A stretch of DNA of 24,694 nt from an uncultured Collinsella sp. (GCA_902490325.1 CABUDJ010000027.1:1-24694), one strand, 5' to 3'; positions 16,925 to 24,694 are shown, counted from the first letter of the stretch. Program-made: numbers and translations. Notes: generated by a model not told the origin, from the sequence alone.

Positions 16925-17986
16925 CTACTCGGCGTCGGCGAAGCCGTTGGGGTTGTGGCTCTGCCAGTTCCAGCTATCGCGGCACATGTCCGCGATGTCG
17001 TACTGGGCCTTCCAGCCCATCATGCGCTCGGCCTTGGAGGCATCGCACCAGTTGGCAGCGATGTCGCCGGCGCGGCGCTCGCGGATCACGTAGGGCAGCT
17101 CCTTGCCACAAGCCTTGGAGAAGGCGGCGACGACCTCGAGTACCGAGGTGCCGGTGCCGGTGCCCAAGTTAAAGATCTCGACGCCGGTCTTGCCGTTCAT
17201 CCAGTTAAGGGCGGCAACGTGACCAGAGGCCAGATCGCACACGTGGATGTAGTCGCGCACGCCGGTGCCGTCGGGGGTGGGGTAGTCGTTGCCAAAGACC
17301 TGAACGGCCTCGAGCTTGCCCACGGCGACCTGGGCGACATAGGGCACCAGGTTGTTGGGGATGCCCTTAGGGTCCTCGCCGATCAGGCCCGACGGATGAG
17401 CGCCGATGGGGTTGAAGTAACGGAGCAGCACGACGTCCCACTCGGGGTCGGCAGTGTGGACGTCCATAAGGATCTGCTCGATCATCCACTTGGTCCAACC
17501 ATAGGGGTTGGTCGCGGGCTTCTTAGGATCCTCCTCGGTGACGGGCGGGTTGTCCGGGTCGCCGTAGACGGTCGAGGAGCTCGAGAAGATGATGGACTTG
17601 CAGCCATGGTTGCGCATGACGTCGATGAGCACCAGGGTGTTCTCGATGTTGTTGTGGTAGTACTCGACGGGCTTGCTCACCGACTCGCCGACGGCCTTAA
17701 AGCCGGCAAAGTGGATGACGCGGTCGATCTGATGGGTATCGAAGATTTTGTTCATCGCATCGCGGTCGAGCACGTTGGCCTCGTAGAAGGTGAGGTTCTT
17801 GGCGGCCTCGTCGCCCACGATGGTCTTGACGCGGTCGACGGCGACGGCGCTGGAGTTGGAGAGATCATCGACGATGACGACCTGATAGCCACCCTCGAGC
17901 AGCTGAACGACGGTGTGCGAGCCGATAAAGCCGGCGCCACCGGTAACGAGGACGCAGGTGTCTTTGGGGTCGAGTGCTTTGGACAT
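16925..17986 (-). CDS. galE: UDP-glucose 4-epimerase
   Basis: 353 aa cytoplasmic enzyme interconverting UDP-glucose and UDP-galactose, used for galactose breakdown and for making cell-surface sugars. It is an extended short-chain dehydrogenase: NAD-binding TGGAGFIG at 15-22, substrate-side FSSSSTVYG (134-142) with Ser137, and the YxxxK pair Tyr162/Lys166. These are all offset by 13 from the E. coli GalE residues (Ser124, Tyr149, Lys153). Conserved RYFNPIGAHPSG and GTGVRDYIHV segments confirm the epimerase subgroup. TAGGAG precedes the ATG by seven bases. It stands alone, with its own terminator. It carries no TTGTTTAAAC site, so it is probably outside the maltodextrin regulon. Confidence 0.96.
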   Translation of the reverse strand: MSKALDPKDTCVLVTGGAGFIGSHTVVQLLEGGYQVVIVDDLSNSSAVAVDRVKTIVGDEAAKNLTFYEANVLDRDAMNKIFDTHQIDRVIHFAGFKAVGESVSKPVEYYHNNIENTLVLIDVMRNHGCKSIIFSSSSTVYGDPDNPPVTEEDPKKPATNPYGWTKWMIEQILMDVHTADPEWDVVLLRYFNPIGAHPSGLIGEDPKGIPNNLVPYVAQVAVGKLEAVQVFGNDYPTPDGTGVRDYIHVCDLASGHVAALNWMNGKTGVEIFNLGTGTGTSVLEVVAAFSKACGKELPYVIRERRAGDIAANWCDASKAERMMGWKAQYDIADMCRDSWNWQSHNPNGFADAE

Positions 17987-18180
17987 GTAGTCTCCTATCG
18001 AATCAGGAACACTTCTTCAGGGGAGTATAGCGCAGGCAGGGACGCCCAAATCGTGCGCTGTAGGAAAAGTAGAGGACTGTGCTAACGTACTCATAGAAGA
18101 GCTTGCGTACGCATAACCTGATCTTTGGCATTTGCTTACGAGCCGCTGACCTTGTAGTTTCCTGCCGTTCGTGGAAATCG

Positions 18181-18208
18181 TTGGGACGCGCCATATGTAC
18201 GCTAATAT
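18181..18208 (+). promoter_or_regulatory. Candidate promoter of the CHAP/NlpC-like hydrolase
   Basis: TTGGGA (18181-18186) and TAATAT (18203-18208) are 16 bases apart, 44 bases before the start codon. The surrounding AT-rich stretch contains repeated ATATGTA words. The rest of the 266-base gap between galE and this gene shows nothing else I can name. Confidence 0.4.
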
Positions 18209-18252
18209 GTATGAGTTGAGCGACATATAAATAAACATGTAACGGAGTACAT

Positions 18253-19458
18253 ATGTCACCAAACAGCGATTCCATCCTTTCCCAGGAGCTCTCGCGCCGC
18301 ACGGCCCTCAAGGCCCTGTTCGGTGCCGCTTCTGCGGCAGTTCTTTTTGGCCTGCCCGCTCGCGCCCATGCGGCGGAGGCTTCCAAAGAAACAACCGATA
18401 AACTGAATGCCGCCCAGGCCCAGCTCGACGAGGTTCAGGCCCAGCTCGACAGCATCGCAAATGAGTATGCGGCGCTGGCCAACAAGAATGCCCAGACCCT
18501 CAACGACATCGAGAATGTCCAGGGCAAGATTGACGACACGCAGGCCCAGATCGATGAAAAGAAGGCCGAGCTCAAGAAGAAGCGCAACGACCTTTCCGAT
18601 CGCGTGGCCGCCAGCTACAAGTCCGGCGGCACGAACATCCTCTCGCTGCTGCTGGCCTCTGGCTCGTTTGAGGAACTCGTCGCCAACGCGCATTACGTTG
18701 AGAAGATCAACAAGAGCGACCGCGATGCCATCGAGGACATTCAGACCATCCAGGAAGAGCTCGATGCGCAAAAGACCGAGCTTGAGTCGCAGAAAGCTGA
18801 CTTAGAGAAGCTCAAGGACCAGCAGACTGCTCAGATGCAGGATATGCAGGCCAAGCAGCAAGAAGTCCAGACTGTGCTGAACGGTCTTTCCGACGACGTC
18901 AAGGAGCTCATGGCTCAGCGCGATTCCGAGATCCTCGCTGCCGCCCAGGCCGAGGAGGCTGCTAGGAAGGCTGCCGCTGCCGCGGCTGCCGCGAACAAGA
19001 ACAATTCCTACTCGGGTGGTTCAAGCTCGGGTGGCGGATCGTATGCGCCCGGAACCCCGCAACAGAATGCCGGCTCGGGCAAACAGCAGGCCGTCGTCAA
19101 CGCGTGCTACTCCACGCCTTCGCCGGGTCAGAACTGGTGCGCGGCGTGGGTTACCAATGTCTTCCGTAACGCCGGCGTTGGCTACTTTGGCGGTAACGCG
19201 TGCGATATGTTTAACGCATGGTGCTATAGCTCCGACCGCTCGGCGCTGCAGGTGGGCATGATCGTGGCCGACTCATCGCATAGCGGCACCGGCATGCCGG
19301 GTCTGATCTATGGCCACGTGGGCATCTATGTTGGCGGCGGCATCGTCATGAGCAATGAGGGCGCCATTACGTCTAAGTCGCTTGATTCGTTTATTAGCTT
19401 CTATGGCACTGGCTCTGGCGTGCGTTGGGGCTGGCTCGGCGGTATTGCGCTGTCGTAA
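18253..19458 (+). CDS. Tat-exported coiled-coil peptidoglycan hydrolase (CHAP/NlpC-P60-like)
   Basis: 401 aa secreted cell-wall enzyme. The N terminus has a twin-arginine signal (SRR at 14-16, hydrophobic stretch to about 35, AHA cleavage site near 40). Residues about 45-240 form a long coiled coil rich in Q, E, K and D, interrupted around 120-150 by a segment (SYKSGGTNILSLLLASGSFEEL) typical of PcsB/CwlO/RipA-type proteins. A low-complexity Ala run and a Ser/Gly linker (240-275) lead to the catalytic domain. There, Cys296 in NWCAAWV and His355 in YGHVGIYVGGG are the predicted catalytic pair. Related coiled-coil hydrolases are usually kept inactive until called by the FtsEX complex at division; that link is inference. 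The start has ACGGAG six bases before ATG. Confidence 0.9.
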   Translation: MSPNSDSILSQELSRRTALKALFGAASAAVLFGLPARAHAAEASKETTDKLNAAQAQLDEVQAQLDSIANEYAALANKNAQTLNDIENVQGKIDDTQAQIDEKKAELKKKRNDLSDRVAASYKSGGTNILSLLLASGSFEELVANAHYVEKINKSDRDAIEDIQTIQEELDAQKTELESQKADLEKLKDQQTAQMQDMQAKQQEVQTVLNGLSDDVKELMAQRDSEILAAAQAEEAARKAAAAAAAANKNNSYSGGSSSGGGSYAPGTPQQNAGSGKQQAVVNACYSTPSPGQNWCAAWVTNVFRNAGVGYFGGNACDMFNAWCYSSDRSALQVGMIVADSSHSGTGMPGLIYGHVGIYVGGGIVMSNEGAITSKSLDSFISFYGTGSGVRWGWLGGIALS

Positions 19459-19466
19459 AGCCGACG

Positions 19467-19602
19467 GGGCCGCGTGCCCGCCCGCAATATATTTGATTGC
19501 CTGCTCGGGCAGTCCTGCGCAAGACGAAGGCCACATTAAGTGGCCTTCTTTGCGTGCGGAACTCGCGATCAATCAAATATATTGCGGGCGGGCACGCGGC
19601 CC
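19467..19602. repeat. 136-bp element with perfect 33-bp terminal inverted repeats
   Basis: 19467-19499 is the exact reverse complement of 19570-19602. The arms run from a GC-rich outer half (GGGCCGCGTGCCCGCCCGC) into an AT-rich inner half (AATATATTTGATTG). Inside are a small CTGC-TCGG-GCAG hairpin, a 9-bp GAAGGCCAC/GTGGCCTTC terminator-like hairpin and, against the right arm, the CGTGCGGAACTCGCGAT motif that recurs at 106-122. It begins eight bases after the hydrolase stop, between two convergent genes. No coding sequence is inside. It may be a MITE-like mobile repeat or an extended transcription terminator. Confidence 0.8.
19526..19551 (+). terminator. Terminator-like hairpin inside the 136-bp element
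   Basis: GAAGGCCAC (19526-19534) pairs with GTGGCCTTC (19540-19548) around ATTAA, followed by TTT. It would stop transcription coming out of the hydrolase gene. CGCAA (19518-19522) and TTGCG (19550-19554) can extend the stem. Confidence 0.6.
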
Positions 19603-19654
19603 TCTCGGGTTCGGGGCGCGACACACCGGACTGGGTTATCTGAATAAATATGGT

Positions 19655-19681
19655 GAAGGCCCCTTTCGGGGCCTTCTTTTT
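19655..19681 (+). terminator. Second terminator, facing murB
   Basis: GAAGGCCCC-TTTC-GGGGCCTTC is followed by TTTTT, a textbook intrinsic terminator on the plus strand. Its T-tract overlaps the murB stop codon (19680-19682). Its role is probably to keep plus-strand transcription from running into convergent murB. Confidence 0.85.
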
Positions 19682-20642
19682 ATAAAAATTCGCCTACTCG
19701 GTGGACTTCGGGTTCTAGGTCTACGTCGAACTGCTCTTTGACTTTGGCTTGGATGTCGCGGATGAGTTCGTCGACGTCGGCGGCGGTGGCGTGGTCGGCG
19801 TTGACGATAAAGCCGCAGTGCTTTTCGCTTACCTGCGCGCCGCCAACGGCGTGTCCTCGCAGGCCGGCATCCATGATGAGCTTGCCGGCAAAGTAACCCT
19901 CGGGGCGCTTGAAGGTGGAGCCGGCACTCGGCATGTCGAGCGGTTGCTTGTCCTCGCGACGCTGACGGTAGTCGTCCATGTCGGCCTTGATCATCGCGGC
20001 GTTGCCCGGGGCGAGATTGAAAGTGGCTGAAAGCACGATAAAGCCGTCGTCGGCGATGCGGCTCTTGCGATAGCCCAGGTTGAGCTCATCGACATCGAAC
20101 TCGATGATGTTGCCGCTGCCACGGGTGCCGTCGTCGAGCTGGCGAGCAGGTTTGTAGACGCGCACGGACTCCAGCACATCGGCCATGCAGGCGCCGTAAG
20201 CTCCGGCGTTCATGTAGCAGGCGCCGCCGACCGATCCGGGGATGCCCGAGATGGGCTCCATGCCGGTGAGACCTGCCTCGGCTGCCGCGGCCGCTACGTC
20301 CGAGAGCAGCGCGCCCGCTGCTGCCGTGACGTGCGTGCCGTCGACGGTAATGTCGGAGAGGCCCTCGCCCAGCGCCACGACGATGCCGCGAATACCCTTG
20401 TCGCCGACGAGCAGGTCGGAGCCGTTGCCCACGATGGTGAGCGGTAGGTCGCAGCGATAGCAGGTGTCGAGGGTGGCGACAAGGCCCTGCTCGGTATCGG
20501 GCGTGACAAAGACGTCGGCCGGGCCGCCGATCTTAAACGTGGTGTGCTCGCGCATGGGCTCACTCATCAACACGTTGTCCTCGCCGGCAACGCCAGCGAG
20601 TGCGCAGAGCAGGTCCTCGTTAAAAAAGTCGTTCTCATGCAT
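19680..20642 (-). CDS. murB: UDP-N-acetylenolpyruvoylglucosamine reductase
   Basis: 320 aa cytoplasmic FAD enzyme that reduces UDP-GlcNAc-enolpyruvate with NADPH to UDP-MurNAc, the second committed step of peptidoglycan synthesis. Motifs: TTFKIGGPAD (34-43), FAD-binding GNGSDLLV (72-79), GIPGSVGGAC (123-132), YRKSR (181-185) with substrate-site Arg182, SAGSTFKRP with proton donor Ser242, and Glu312 in EVHRVG. The SAGSTFKRPEG segment and the absence of the extra loop of the E. coli enzyme suggest a type II MurB. The start at 20642 is chosen because AAAGGCGG lies about nine bases before it; the frame runs open to a TTG at 20687 without a good site. It stands alone, divergent from the LacI-type regulator. 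Confidence 0.95.
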   Translation of the reverse strand: MHENDFFNEDLLCALAGVAGEDNVLMSEPMREHTTFKIGGPADVFVTPDTEQGLVATLDTCYRCDLPLTIVGNGSDLLVGDKGIRGIVVALGEGLSDITVDGTHVTAAAGALLSDVAAAAAEAGLTGMEPISGIPGSVGGACYMNAGAYGACMADVLESVRVYKPARQLDDGTRGSGNIIEFDVDELNLGYRKSRIADDGFIVLSATFNLAPGNAAMIKADMDDYRQRREDKQPLDMPSAGSTFKRPEGYFAGKLIMDAGLRGHAVGGAQVSEKHCGFIVNADHATAADVDELIRDIQAKVKEQFDVDLEPEVHRVGEFL

Positions 20643-20707
20643 GCGAATATCCGCCTTTTGGTGGTCGTTTTCATCAATCGAATGCAATATACCCCACCCG
20701 GATGGAT

Positions 20708-20740
20708 TTGGTGCAAAGGGGTCAGGTTGCTTTGCACCAA
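20708..20740. repeat. REP-like palindrome between murB and the LacI-type gene
   Basis: TTGGTGCAAAG (20708-20718) is perfectly complementary to CTTTGCACCAA (20730-20740) around an 11-base GGGTCAGGTTG loop. It lies in the divergent promoter region, about 65 bases upstream of murB. From memory, GGTGCAAAGGGGTCAGG-type palindromes resemble repeats associated with REP-type (Y1) transposases. No such transposase is in the window, so this is inference. Confidence 0.55.
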
Positions 20741-20849
20741 TCGCGGCGATAAAACAGCCGTCTACCGGATTGGTAAAGTGTTTATCACCGAGGTAGATGG
20801 GCAGTCGCTATACTTTCAAGAGATTGCGCGTAAACCCGGAAGGAGCGAG

Positions 20850-21878
20850 ATGGCCAACAAGGTAACCCTGAAGCAGATCGCCCAGGAGGTGGGGCTTTCC
20901 CCCTCGTCGGTCTCGCTTGTGCTCAACAATCGGCCCTGTCGCATCTCGGAAGAAAACCGCAAGCTCATCAAGGAGGTCGCGGCGCGCAACCACTATGTTC
21001 CCAACCAGATCGCGCGCAGCCTGGTCATGCGAGAGTCGCGCACGCTGGGCCTTATCGTTCCCAACATCGAGAGCCGATTTTTTGCCTCGCTCGCCGGCAG
21101 CCTGGAAAAGCGCTGCCGCGAGGACGGCTACGCGCTCTTTATTACCAGCTCGGGCGGAAGCGCCGAGGACGATCTGGAGCTCCTGCGCCAGCTGGTGACC
21201 CGTGGTGTCGATGGCGTCTTCCTAGTGGTGGGCGACGAGTTCTCTGATGACCGCGCTTTGCGCGAGGAAGTGAGTCACCTTCCCATCCCGGCCGTAATGG
21301 TCGACCGCGCAATCGAGGGACTCGAGTGCGATAAGGTGATGTTCGACCACGAGATGGGCGGCTACATGGCCACCCGCTATCTAATCGAGCAGGGTCACCG
21401 TCGTATCGCCTGCCTGGTCAACGCGCGCCGGTCCAACACGGGCCGCAAGCGTCTCGCCGGCTACGAGCGTGCGTTGCGCGAGGTGGGGCTGCCCATCGAT
21501 GCGCGCTTGGAGTTCGAGAGCGAGTATTACATCCCGAGTGCCTACGAGGCCTCGGAGGCGGTGCTCGCAACCGACGCCACTGCCGTGTTCGCAAGCTCGG
21601 ACAACATTGCCCTTGGTCTGCTCAAACGTTTGCACGAGATGGGGAAGAGCATTCCGGGCGATATCTCGGTCGTAAGCTATGACAACTCGGCGGCCGACGT
21701 TCTCTTTGAGCCAGCGCTGACGGCGATTGAGCAGGATCCGGGTGTGCTCGCCGAGCATGCTTTTGGCTGCATGTCCAAGCGGCTTGCCGGCAAGGGCGGC
21801 AGGCGTGCCGAAGAGGTGGTTTTGGAGCCTGTACTCATCGTAAAGGACAGCGTGCTCGAGCTTACTAAACACAACTAA
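20850..21878 (+). CDS. LacI-family transcriptional regulator
   Basis: 342 aa DNA-binding sugar-responsive regulator. The N-terminal helix-turn-helix VTLKQIAQEVGLSPSSVSLV (5-24) and the hinge (HYVPNQIARSL, about 49-59) are classical. A periplasmic-binding-protein-like effector domain follows from LGLIVPNIES onward, with FASSDNIALGLL and DISVVSYDN as conserved late blocks. The start at 20850 is set by GGAAGGAG five bases upstream; longer open frames upstream are non-coding. A TATACT -10-like box lies at 20809-20814, and an imperfect palindrome, GGTAAAGTGTTTATCACC (20772-20789), could be an autoregulatory site. It ends 204 bases before phosphoketolase on the same strand. Two TAAAACGTTTTA-type sites with the central CG typical of LacI operators sit in that gene's promoter, so phosphoketolase is the likely target. 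Confidence 0.92.
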   Translation: MANKVTLKQIAQEVGLSPSSVSLVLNNRPCRISEENRKLIKEVAARNHYVPNQIARSLVMRESRTLGLIVPNIESRFFASLAGSLEKRCREDGYALFITSSGGSAEDDLELLRQLVTRGVDGVFLVVGDEFSDDRALREEVSHLPIPAVMVDRAIEGLECDKVMFDHEMGGYMATRYLIEQGHRRIACLVNARRSNTGRKRLAGYERALREVGLPIDARLEFESEYYIPSAYEASEAVLATDATAVFASSDNIALGLLKRLHEMGKSIPGDISVVSYDNSAADVLFEPALTAIEQDPGVLAEHAFGCMSKRLAGKGGRRAEEVVLEPVLIVKDSVLELTKHN

Positions 21879-21980
21879 ACACGTTTATCAATTCGTAGAG
21901 ATCGATTGTGAAGTACCTGTGACAGGCAATGCCGCAGGTGAATGTCTCGTTTTGCCGATTCATAAGGCAAATAAGGATGA

Positions 21981-22024
21981 TAAAACGTTTTTTCACCTTG
22001 ATAAAACGTTTTAGCAAATATACT
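21981..22024 (+). promoter_or_regulatory. Phosphoketolase promoter with two LacI-type operators
   Basis: TAAAACGTTTTT (21981-21992) and the perfect palindrome TAAAACGTTTTA (22002-22013) have centres 21 bp apart, two helix turns. TTGATA (21998-22003) is a good -35, with TATACT (22019-22024, 15-base spacer) or TACTAG (22021-22026, 17-base spacer) as -10. The second operator lies inside the promoter spacer, so binding should repress. A degenerate half-match, TTGATAAACGTG, occurs on the minus strand near 21884-21895. Confidence 0.65.
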
Positions 22025-22082
22025 AGTTCCAACGAAAGGTTGCCGTATCGGAGGGTGACCACACAGCGAAGGGACATAAACA

Positions 22083-24611
22083 ATGGCTAAAACACTGGGG
22101 ACGCCGTGGCAAAAGCTGGGCCACGAGGTGCCGGCTTCCGAGCTCGAGGGCGTCGACCTGTATTGGCGCGCATCGAACTATCTGTCCGTCGGTCAGATCT
22201 ACCTTCGCTCTAACCCGCTAATGCGCCCCGACTTTGTTGATGAGAAAACCGGTGAGGTGCGCGACTTTGGTCGTCCGGACGTTAAGCACCGCCTGGTTGG
22301 CCACTGGGGTACCACGCCCGGCATCAACTTCCTGTTCGGTCACGTCAATCGTCTGATCACCGACCACAACCAGAATGCTATCTTCTTGATGGGCCCTGGT
22401 CACGGCGGCCCCGCCGGTACTGCTCAGTCGCTGCTCGACGGCACCTACCGCGAGATTCGCCCCGACATCACCAATGACGAGGCCGGCCTGCAGAAGTTCT
22501 TCCGCCAGTTCTCTTATCCCGGCGGCATCCCGAGCCACTTTGCGCCCGAGACGCCCGGTTCCATCCACGAGGGCGGCGAGCTCGGCTACACGCTCAGCCA
22601 CGCTTACGGTGCCGTCATGGACAACCCGAGCCTGTTGGCCGTGGCCGTGGTGGGCGACGGCGAGTCCGAGACCGGCCCGCTCGCGACCTCTTGGCAATCC
22701 AACAAGCTCGTGAACCCGGCAACCGACGGCATCGTCCTGCCGATCCTGCACCTCAACGGCTACAAGATCGCCAACCCCACCATCCTCGCCCGCGTGTCCG
22801 ACGAAGAGCTCACCAAGTTCTTCGAGGGCATGGGCTATAAGCCGCACTTCTTTGTCGCCGGCTTTGACGACGAGAGCCACGCAAGCATTCATGCGCGTTT
22901 CGCTGCCCTGTTTGAGCAGGTCTTCGATGAGATCTGTGACATCAAGGCCACCGCGCAGGCCCAGGCCGCCTCAGGCGAGACCGTGGTCCGCCCGGCCTAC
23001 CCCATGATTGTGTTCCGTACGCCCAAGGGCTGGACTTGCCCCAAGCACATCGACGGCAAGAAGACCGAGGACTCCTGGCGCGCGCATCAGGTGCCGCTGG
23101 CGAGTGCCAAGGACACCCACGAGCACTTCCGCGTGCTGCGCGAGTGGCTGCGTTCCTACAAGCCCGAGGAGCTCTTTACGCCCGAGGGCCAGGTGCGCCC
23201 CGAGGTGACGGCCTTTATGCCGACCGGCGAGTTGCGCATCGGCGCCAACCCCAACGCGAACGGCGGTAAGGTACGTCGCGAGCTCGAGCTGCCCGATATT
23301 CATGCCCACGAGGTCCCCGTCGCAACTAAGGGTCATGGCTGGGGCTCCACCGAGGCCGCCCGCGTCTTTGGTGAGTACACTGCCGACGTTCTGGCCAAGA
23401 ACATGGATGACTTCCGCATCTTTGGTCCCGACGAGACCGCGTCCAACCGTCTGCAGGCTGCCTACAAGGTGACCAAGAAGCAGTGGGATGCCGGCTTCTA
23501 CGAGGACGAGGCCAACGACGAGCTGCTGGCAGGCTCCGGTAAGGTCGTCGAGCAGCTGTCCGAGCACCAATGCGAGGGCTTCCTTGAGGCCTACGTGCTC
23601 ACTGGCCGTTCCGGTGTGTGGAGCTCCTACGAGAGCTTTGTCCATGTGGTCGACTCCATGGTCAACCAGCACTGCAAGTGGCTCGAGGCTACCAAGCGCG
23701 AGATTCCGTGGCGTGCCCCCATCAGCGGCCTTAACATTTTGCTGTCGAGCCACGTTTGGCGTCAGGACCACAACGGCTTCTCGCATCAGGACCCCGGCTT
23801 TATCGACCTGCTGCTCAACAAGGCCAACGACACGCACATCGTAAACGCCTACTATCCGGCCGACGCCAACATGGCTCTCGCCGTCGCCGAGCGCGTCTAC
23901 CAGTCCACCGACTGCGTCAACGCCATCTTCTGCGGCAAGCAGCCTGCTCCGACCTTCCAGACGGTCGACGAGGCCAAGGCGGAGCTCGCCGAGGGCGTTG
24001 CGACCTGGGAGTGGGCATCGACCGCCGATTCGCTCGCCGAGGCCGACGTCGTGGTCGCCACCTGCGGTGACGTGCCGACGCTTGAGGCTCTGGCTGCAAC
24101 CGACATGCTGCGCGAGCTGGGCATCAAGGTATGGTTCGTCAATGTGGTCGACCTGCTCAAGATCCAGAACGTCTGCGAGAACGACCAGGCTCTCAGTGAC
24201 GAGCGCTGGGCTGAGCTGTTCGGCTGCGGCGATAAGCCCGTCCTCTTCGCGTTCCACGCCTATGCCGGCACGATTCGCCGTCTGATTTGGAACCGCCCCG
24301 GCCACGATGCCTTCCGCGTCCACGGCTACGAGGAGAAAGGCTCCACGACAACGCCGTTCGACATGCTGCGCCTGAACAACATGGACCGCTGGGCACTGGC
24401 CGCCGACGTGCTGCGCATGGTCGACGCCGATAAGTTTGCCGAGCAGATTGATGAGTGGGAGGCATTCCGCACCGAGGCCTTTGAGTTCGCGTGCGATGAG
24501 GGCTACGATCACCCGGCCTTCACCGACTGGGTCTGGCCCGACGCAGCAGCTGCAACCGCTGCCGACGGCGCACTCTCCGCAACCCAAATGACCGCTGGCG
24601 ACAACGAATAG
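22083..24611 (+). CDS. xfp: Phosphoketolase (xylulose-5-phosphate/fructose-6-phosphate)
   Basis: 842 aa thiamine-diphosphate enzyme. It splits xylulose-5-phosphate, and often fructose-6-phosphate, with phosphate into acetyl phosphate plus glyceraldehyde-3-phosphate or erythrose-4-phosphate. This feeds acetate and ATP production in the cytoplasm. Family blocks: HWGTTPG (74-80), GPGHGGPAG (104-112), FSYPGGIPSHFAPETPGS (133-150), the thiamine-diphosphate motif GDGESETGPLATSWQSNK (191-208) with NGYKI after it, and the C-terminal GHDAFRVHGYEEKGSTTTPFDM segment. Length is at the upper end for the family. The ribosome binding site is GAAGGGA about nine bases upstream. Whether it favours the five- or six-carbon substrate cannot be read from the sequence. 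Control by the adjacent LacI-type regulator is predicted. Confidence 0.95.
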   Translation: MAKTLGTPWQKLGHEVPASELEGVDLYWRASNYLSVGQIYLRSNPLMRPDFVDEKTGEVRDFGRPDVKHRLVGHWGTTPGINFLFGHVNRLITDHNQNAIFLMGPGHGGPAGTAQSLLDGTYREIRPDITNDEAGLQKFFRQFSYPGGIPSHFAPETPGSIHEGGELGYTLSHAYGAVMDNPSLLAVAVVGDGESETGPLATSWQSNKLVNPATDGIVLPILHLNGYKIANPTILARVSDEELTKFFEGMGYKPHFFVAGFDDESHASIHARFAALFEQVFDEICDIKATAQAQAASGETVVRPAYPMIVFRTPKGWTCPKHIDGKKTEDSWRAHQVPLASAKDTHEHFRVLREWLRSYKPEELFTPEGQVRPEVTAFMPTGELRIGANPNANGGKVRRELELPDIHAHEVPVATKGHGWGSTEAARVFGEYTADVLAKNMDDFRIFGPDETASNRLQAAYKVTKKQWDAGFYEDEANDELLAGSGKVVEQLSEHQCEGFLEAYVLTGRSGVWSSYESFVHVVDSMVNQHCKWLEATKREIPWRAPISGLNILLSSHVWRQDHNGFSHQDPGFIDLLLNKANDTHIVNAYYPADANMALAVAERVYQSTDCVNAIFCGKQPAPTFQTVDEAKAELAEGVATWEWASTADSLAEADVVVATCGDVPTLEALAATDMLRELGIKVWFVNVVDLLKIQNVCENDQALSDERWAELFGCGDKPVLFAFHAYAGTIRRLIWNRPGHDAFRVHGYEEKGSTTTPFDMLRLNNMDRWALAADVLRMVDADKFAEQIDEWEAFRTEAFEFACDEGYDHPAFTDWVWPDAAAATAADGALSATQMTAGDNE

Positions 24612-24657
24612 CATCCGGGACGGTCTCGCGCTGGGGCCTGCTCCGGGCGGGTGCCCT

Positions 24658-24694
24658 TCCTCGGGGAAGTGGGCTTCGCGAACTTCCCCGAGGA
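24658..24694 (+). terminator. Hairpin after phosphoketolase, cut by the window edge
   Basis: TCCTCGGGGAAGT (24658-24670) pairs perfectly with ACTTCCCCGAGGA (24682-24694) over 13 pairs. Position and strength fit a terminator; any T-tract lies beyond the window. Confidence 0.65.

Noticed and set aside
16835..18085. Plus-strand frame opposite galE
   Set aside because: Antisense shadow; GalE motifs on the minus strand are complete.
20544..20849. N-terminal extension of the LacI-type regulator
   Set aside because: The frame is open upstream but includes a palindromic repeat and promoter-like DNA; the helix-turn-helix starts right after the ATG at 20850, with a strong ribosome binding site.
22971..24614. 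547-codon minus-strand frame opposite phosphoketolase
   Set aside because: Antisense shadow of xfp produced by codon bias; no ribosome binding site or recognisable motif.

Overview
The window looks like chromosomal DNA from a gut actinobacterium of the class Coriobacteriia, most probably Collinsella or a close relative. This is inferred from high-GC coding sequence, the gene mix (phosphoketolase, an ABC maltodextrin-type importer, glycogen phosphorylase, 4-alpha-glucanotransferase, galE, Tat-exported cell-wall hydrolase) and the protein sequences as I remember them. I could run no database search, so the genus is an inference.

Layout. 1-388 is a repeat-rich intergenic region ending in three regularly spaced palindromes in front of an AAA+/DUF4143 ATPase (389-1759, +) whose base composition looks lower in GC than its neighbours. 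1760-2061 holds a terminator, a tRNA-end-like inverted-repeat element and a second terminator, followed by tRNA-Gln(TTG) (2062-2136, -). A minus-strand group follows: a protein with two peptidoglycan-binding domains and a possibly degenerate amidase domain (2175-3080), a trans-polyprenyl diphosphate synthase (3219-4283), and a PTS EIIC-EIIB protein fused to a HAD phosphatase (4358-6808). A divergent GntR/UTRA regulator (7033-7752) comes next, then a complete ABC sugar-import operon: Tat-type lipoprotein binding protein, two permeases and a UgpC/MsmK-type ATPase (8059-12424). On the minus strand are glgP (12803-15070), malQ (15199-16704) and galE (16925-17986). Then come a Tat-exported coiled-coil CHAP/NlpC-like hydrolase (18253-19458, +), murB (19680-20642, -), a LacI-family regulator (20850-21878, +) and phosphoketolase (22083-24611, +), with a strong hairpin at the window edge.

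How it fits together. The centre reads as an alpha-glucan utilisation locus. The ABC importer brings in oligosaccharides (maltodextrins by context), MalQ and GlgP convert them to glucose and glucose-1-phosphate, and a glucose/maltose-type PTS protein adds a second uptake route. Five near-identical sites of the form TTGTTTAAACNN lie in the control regions of the PTS fusion, the GntR gene, the ABC operon and malQ. I therefore predict that the GntR/TreR-like protein controls all four. The LacI-type regulator lies directly upstream of phosphoketolase, whose promoter carries two TAAAACGTTTTA-type sites 21 bp apart, so a local regulator-target pair is likely.

The most unusual items are the EIIC-EIIB-HAD fusion, the five-site regulon, the three phased palindromes before the AAA ATPase, and several non-coding repeat families. 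These are a 136-bp element with perfect 33-bp inverted ends, a 31-nt motif shared between that element and the window start, and two tandem long palindromes at 12566-12701. No CRISPR array, rRNA, transposase gene or complete insertion sequence was seen.
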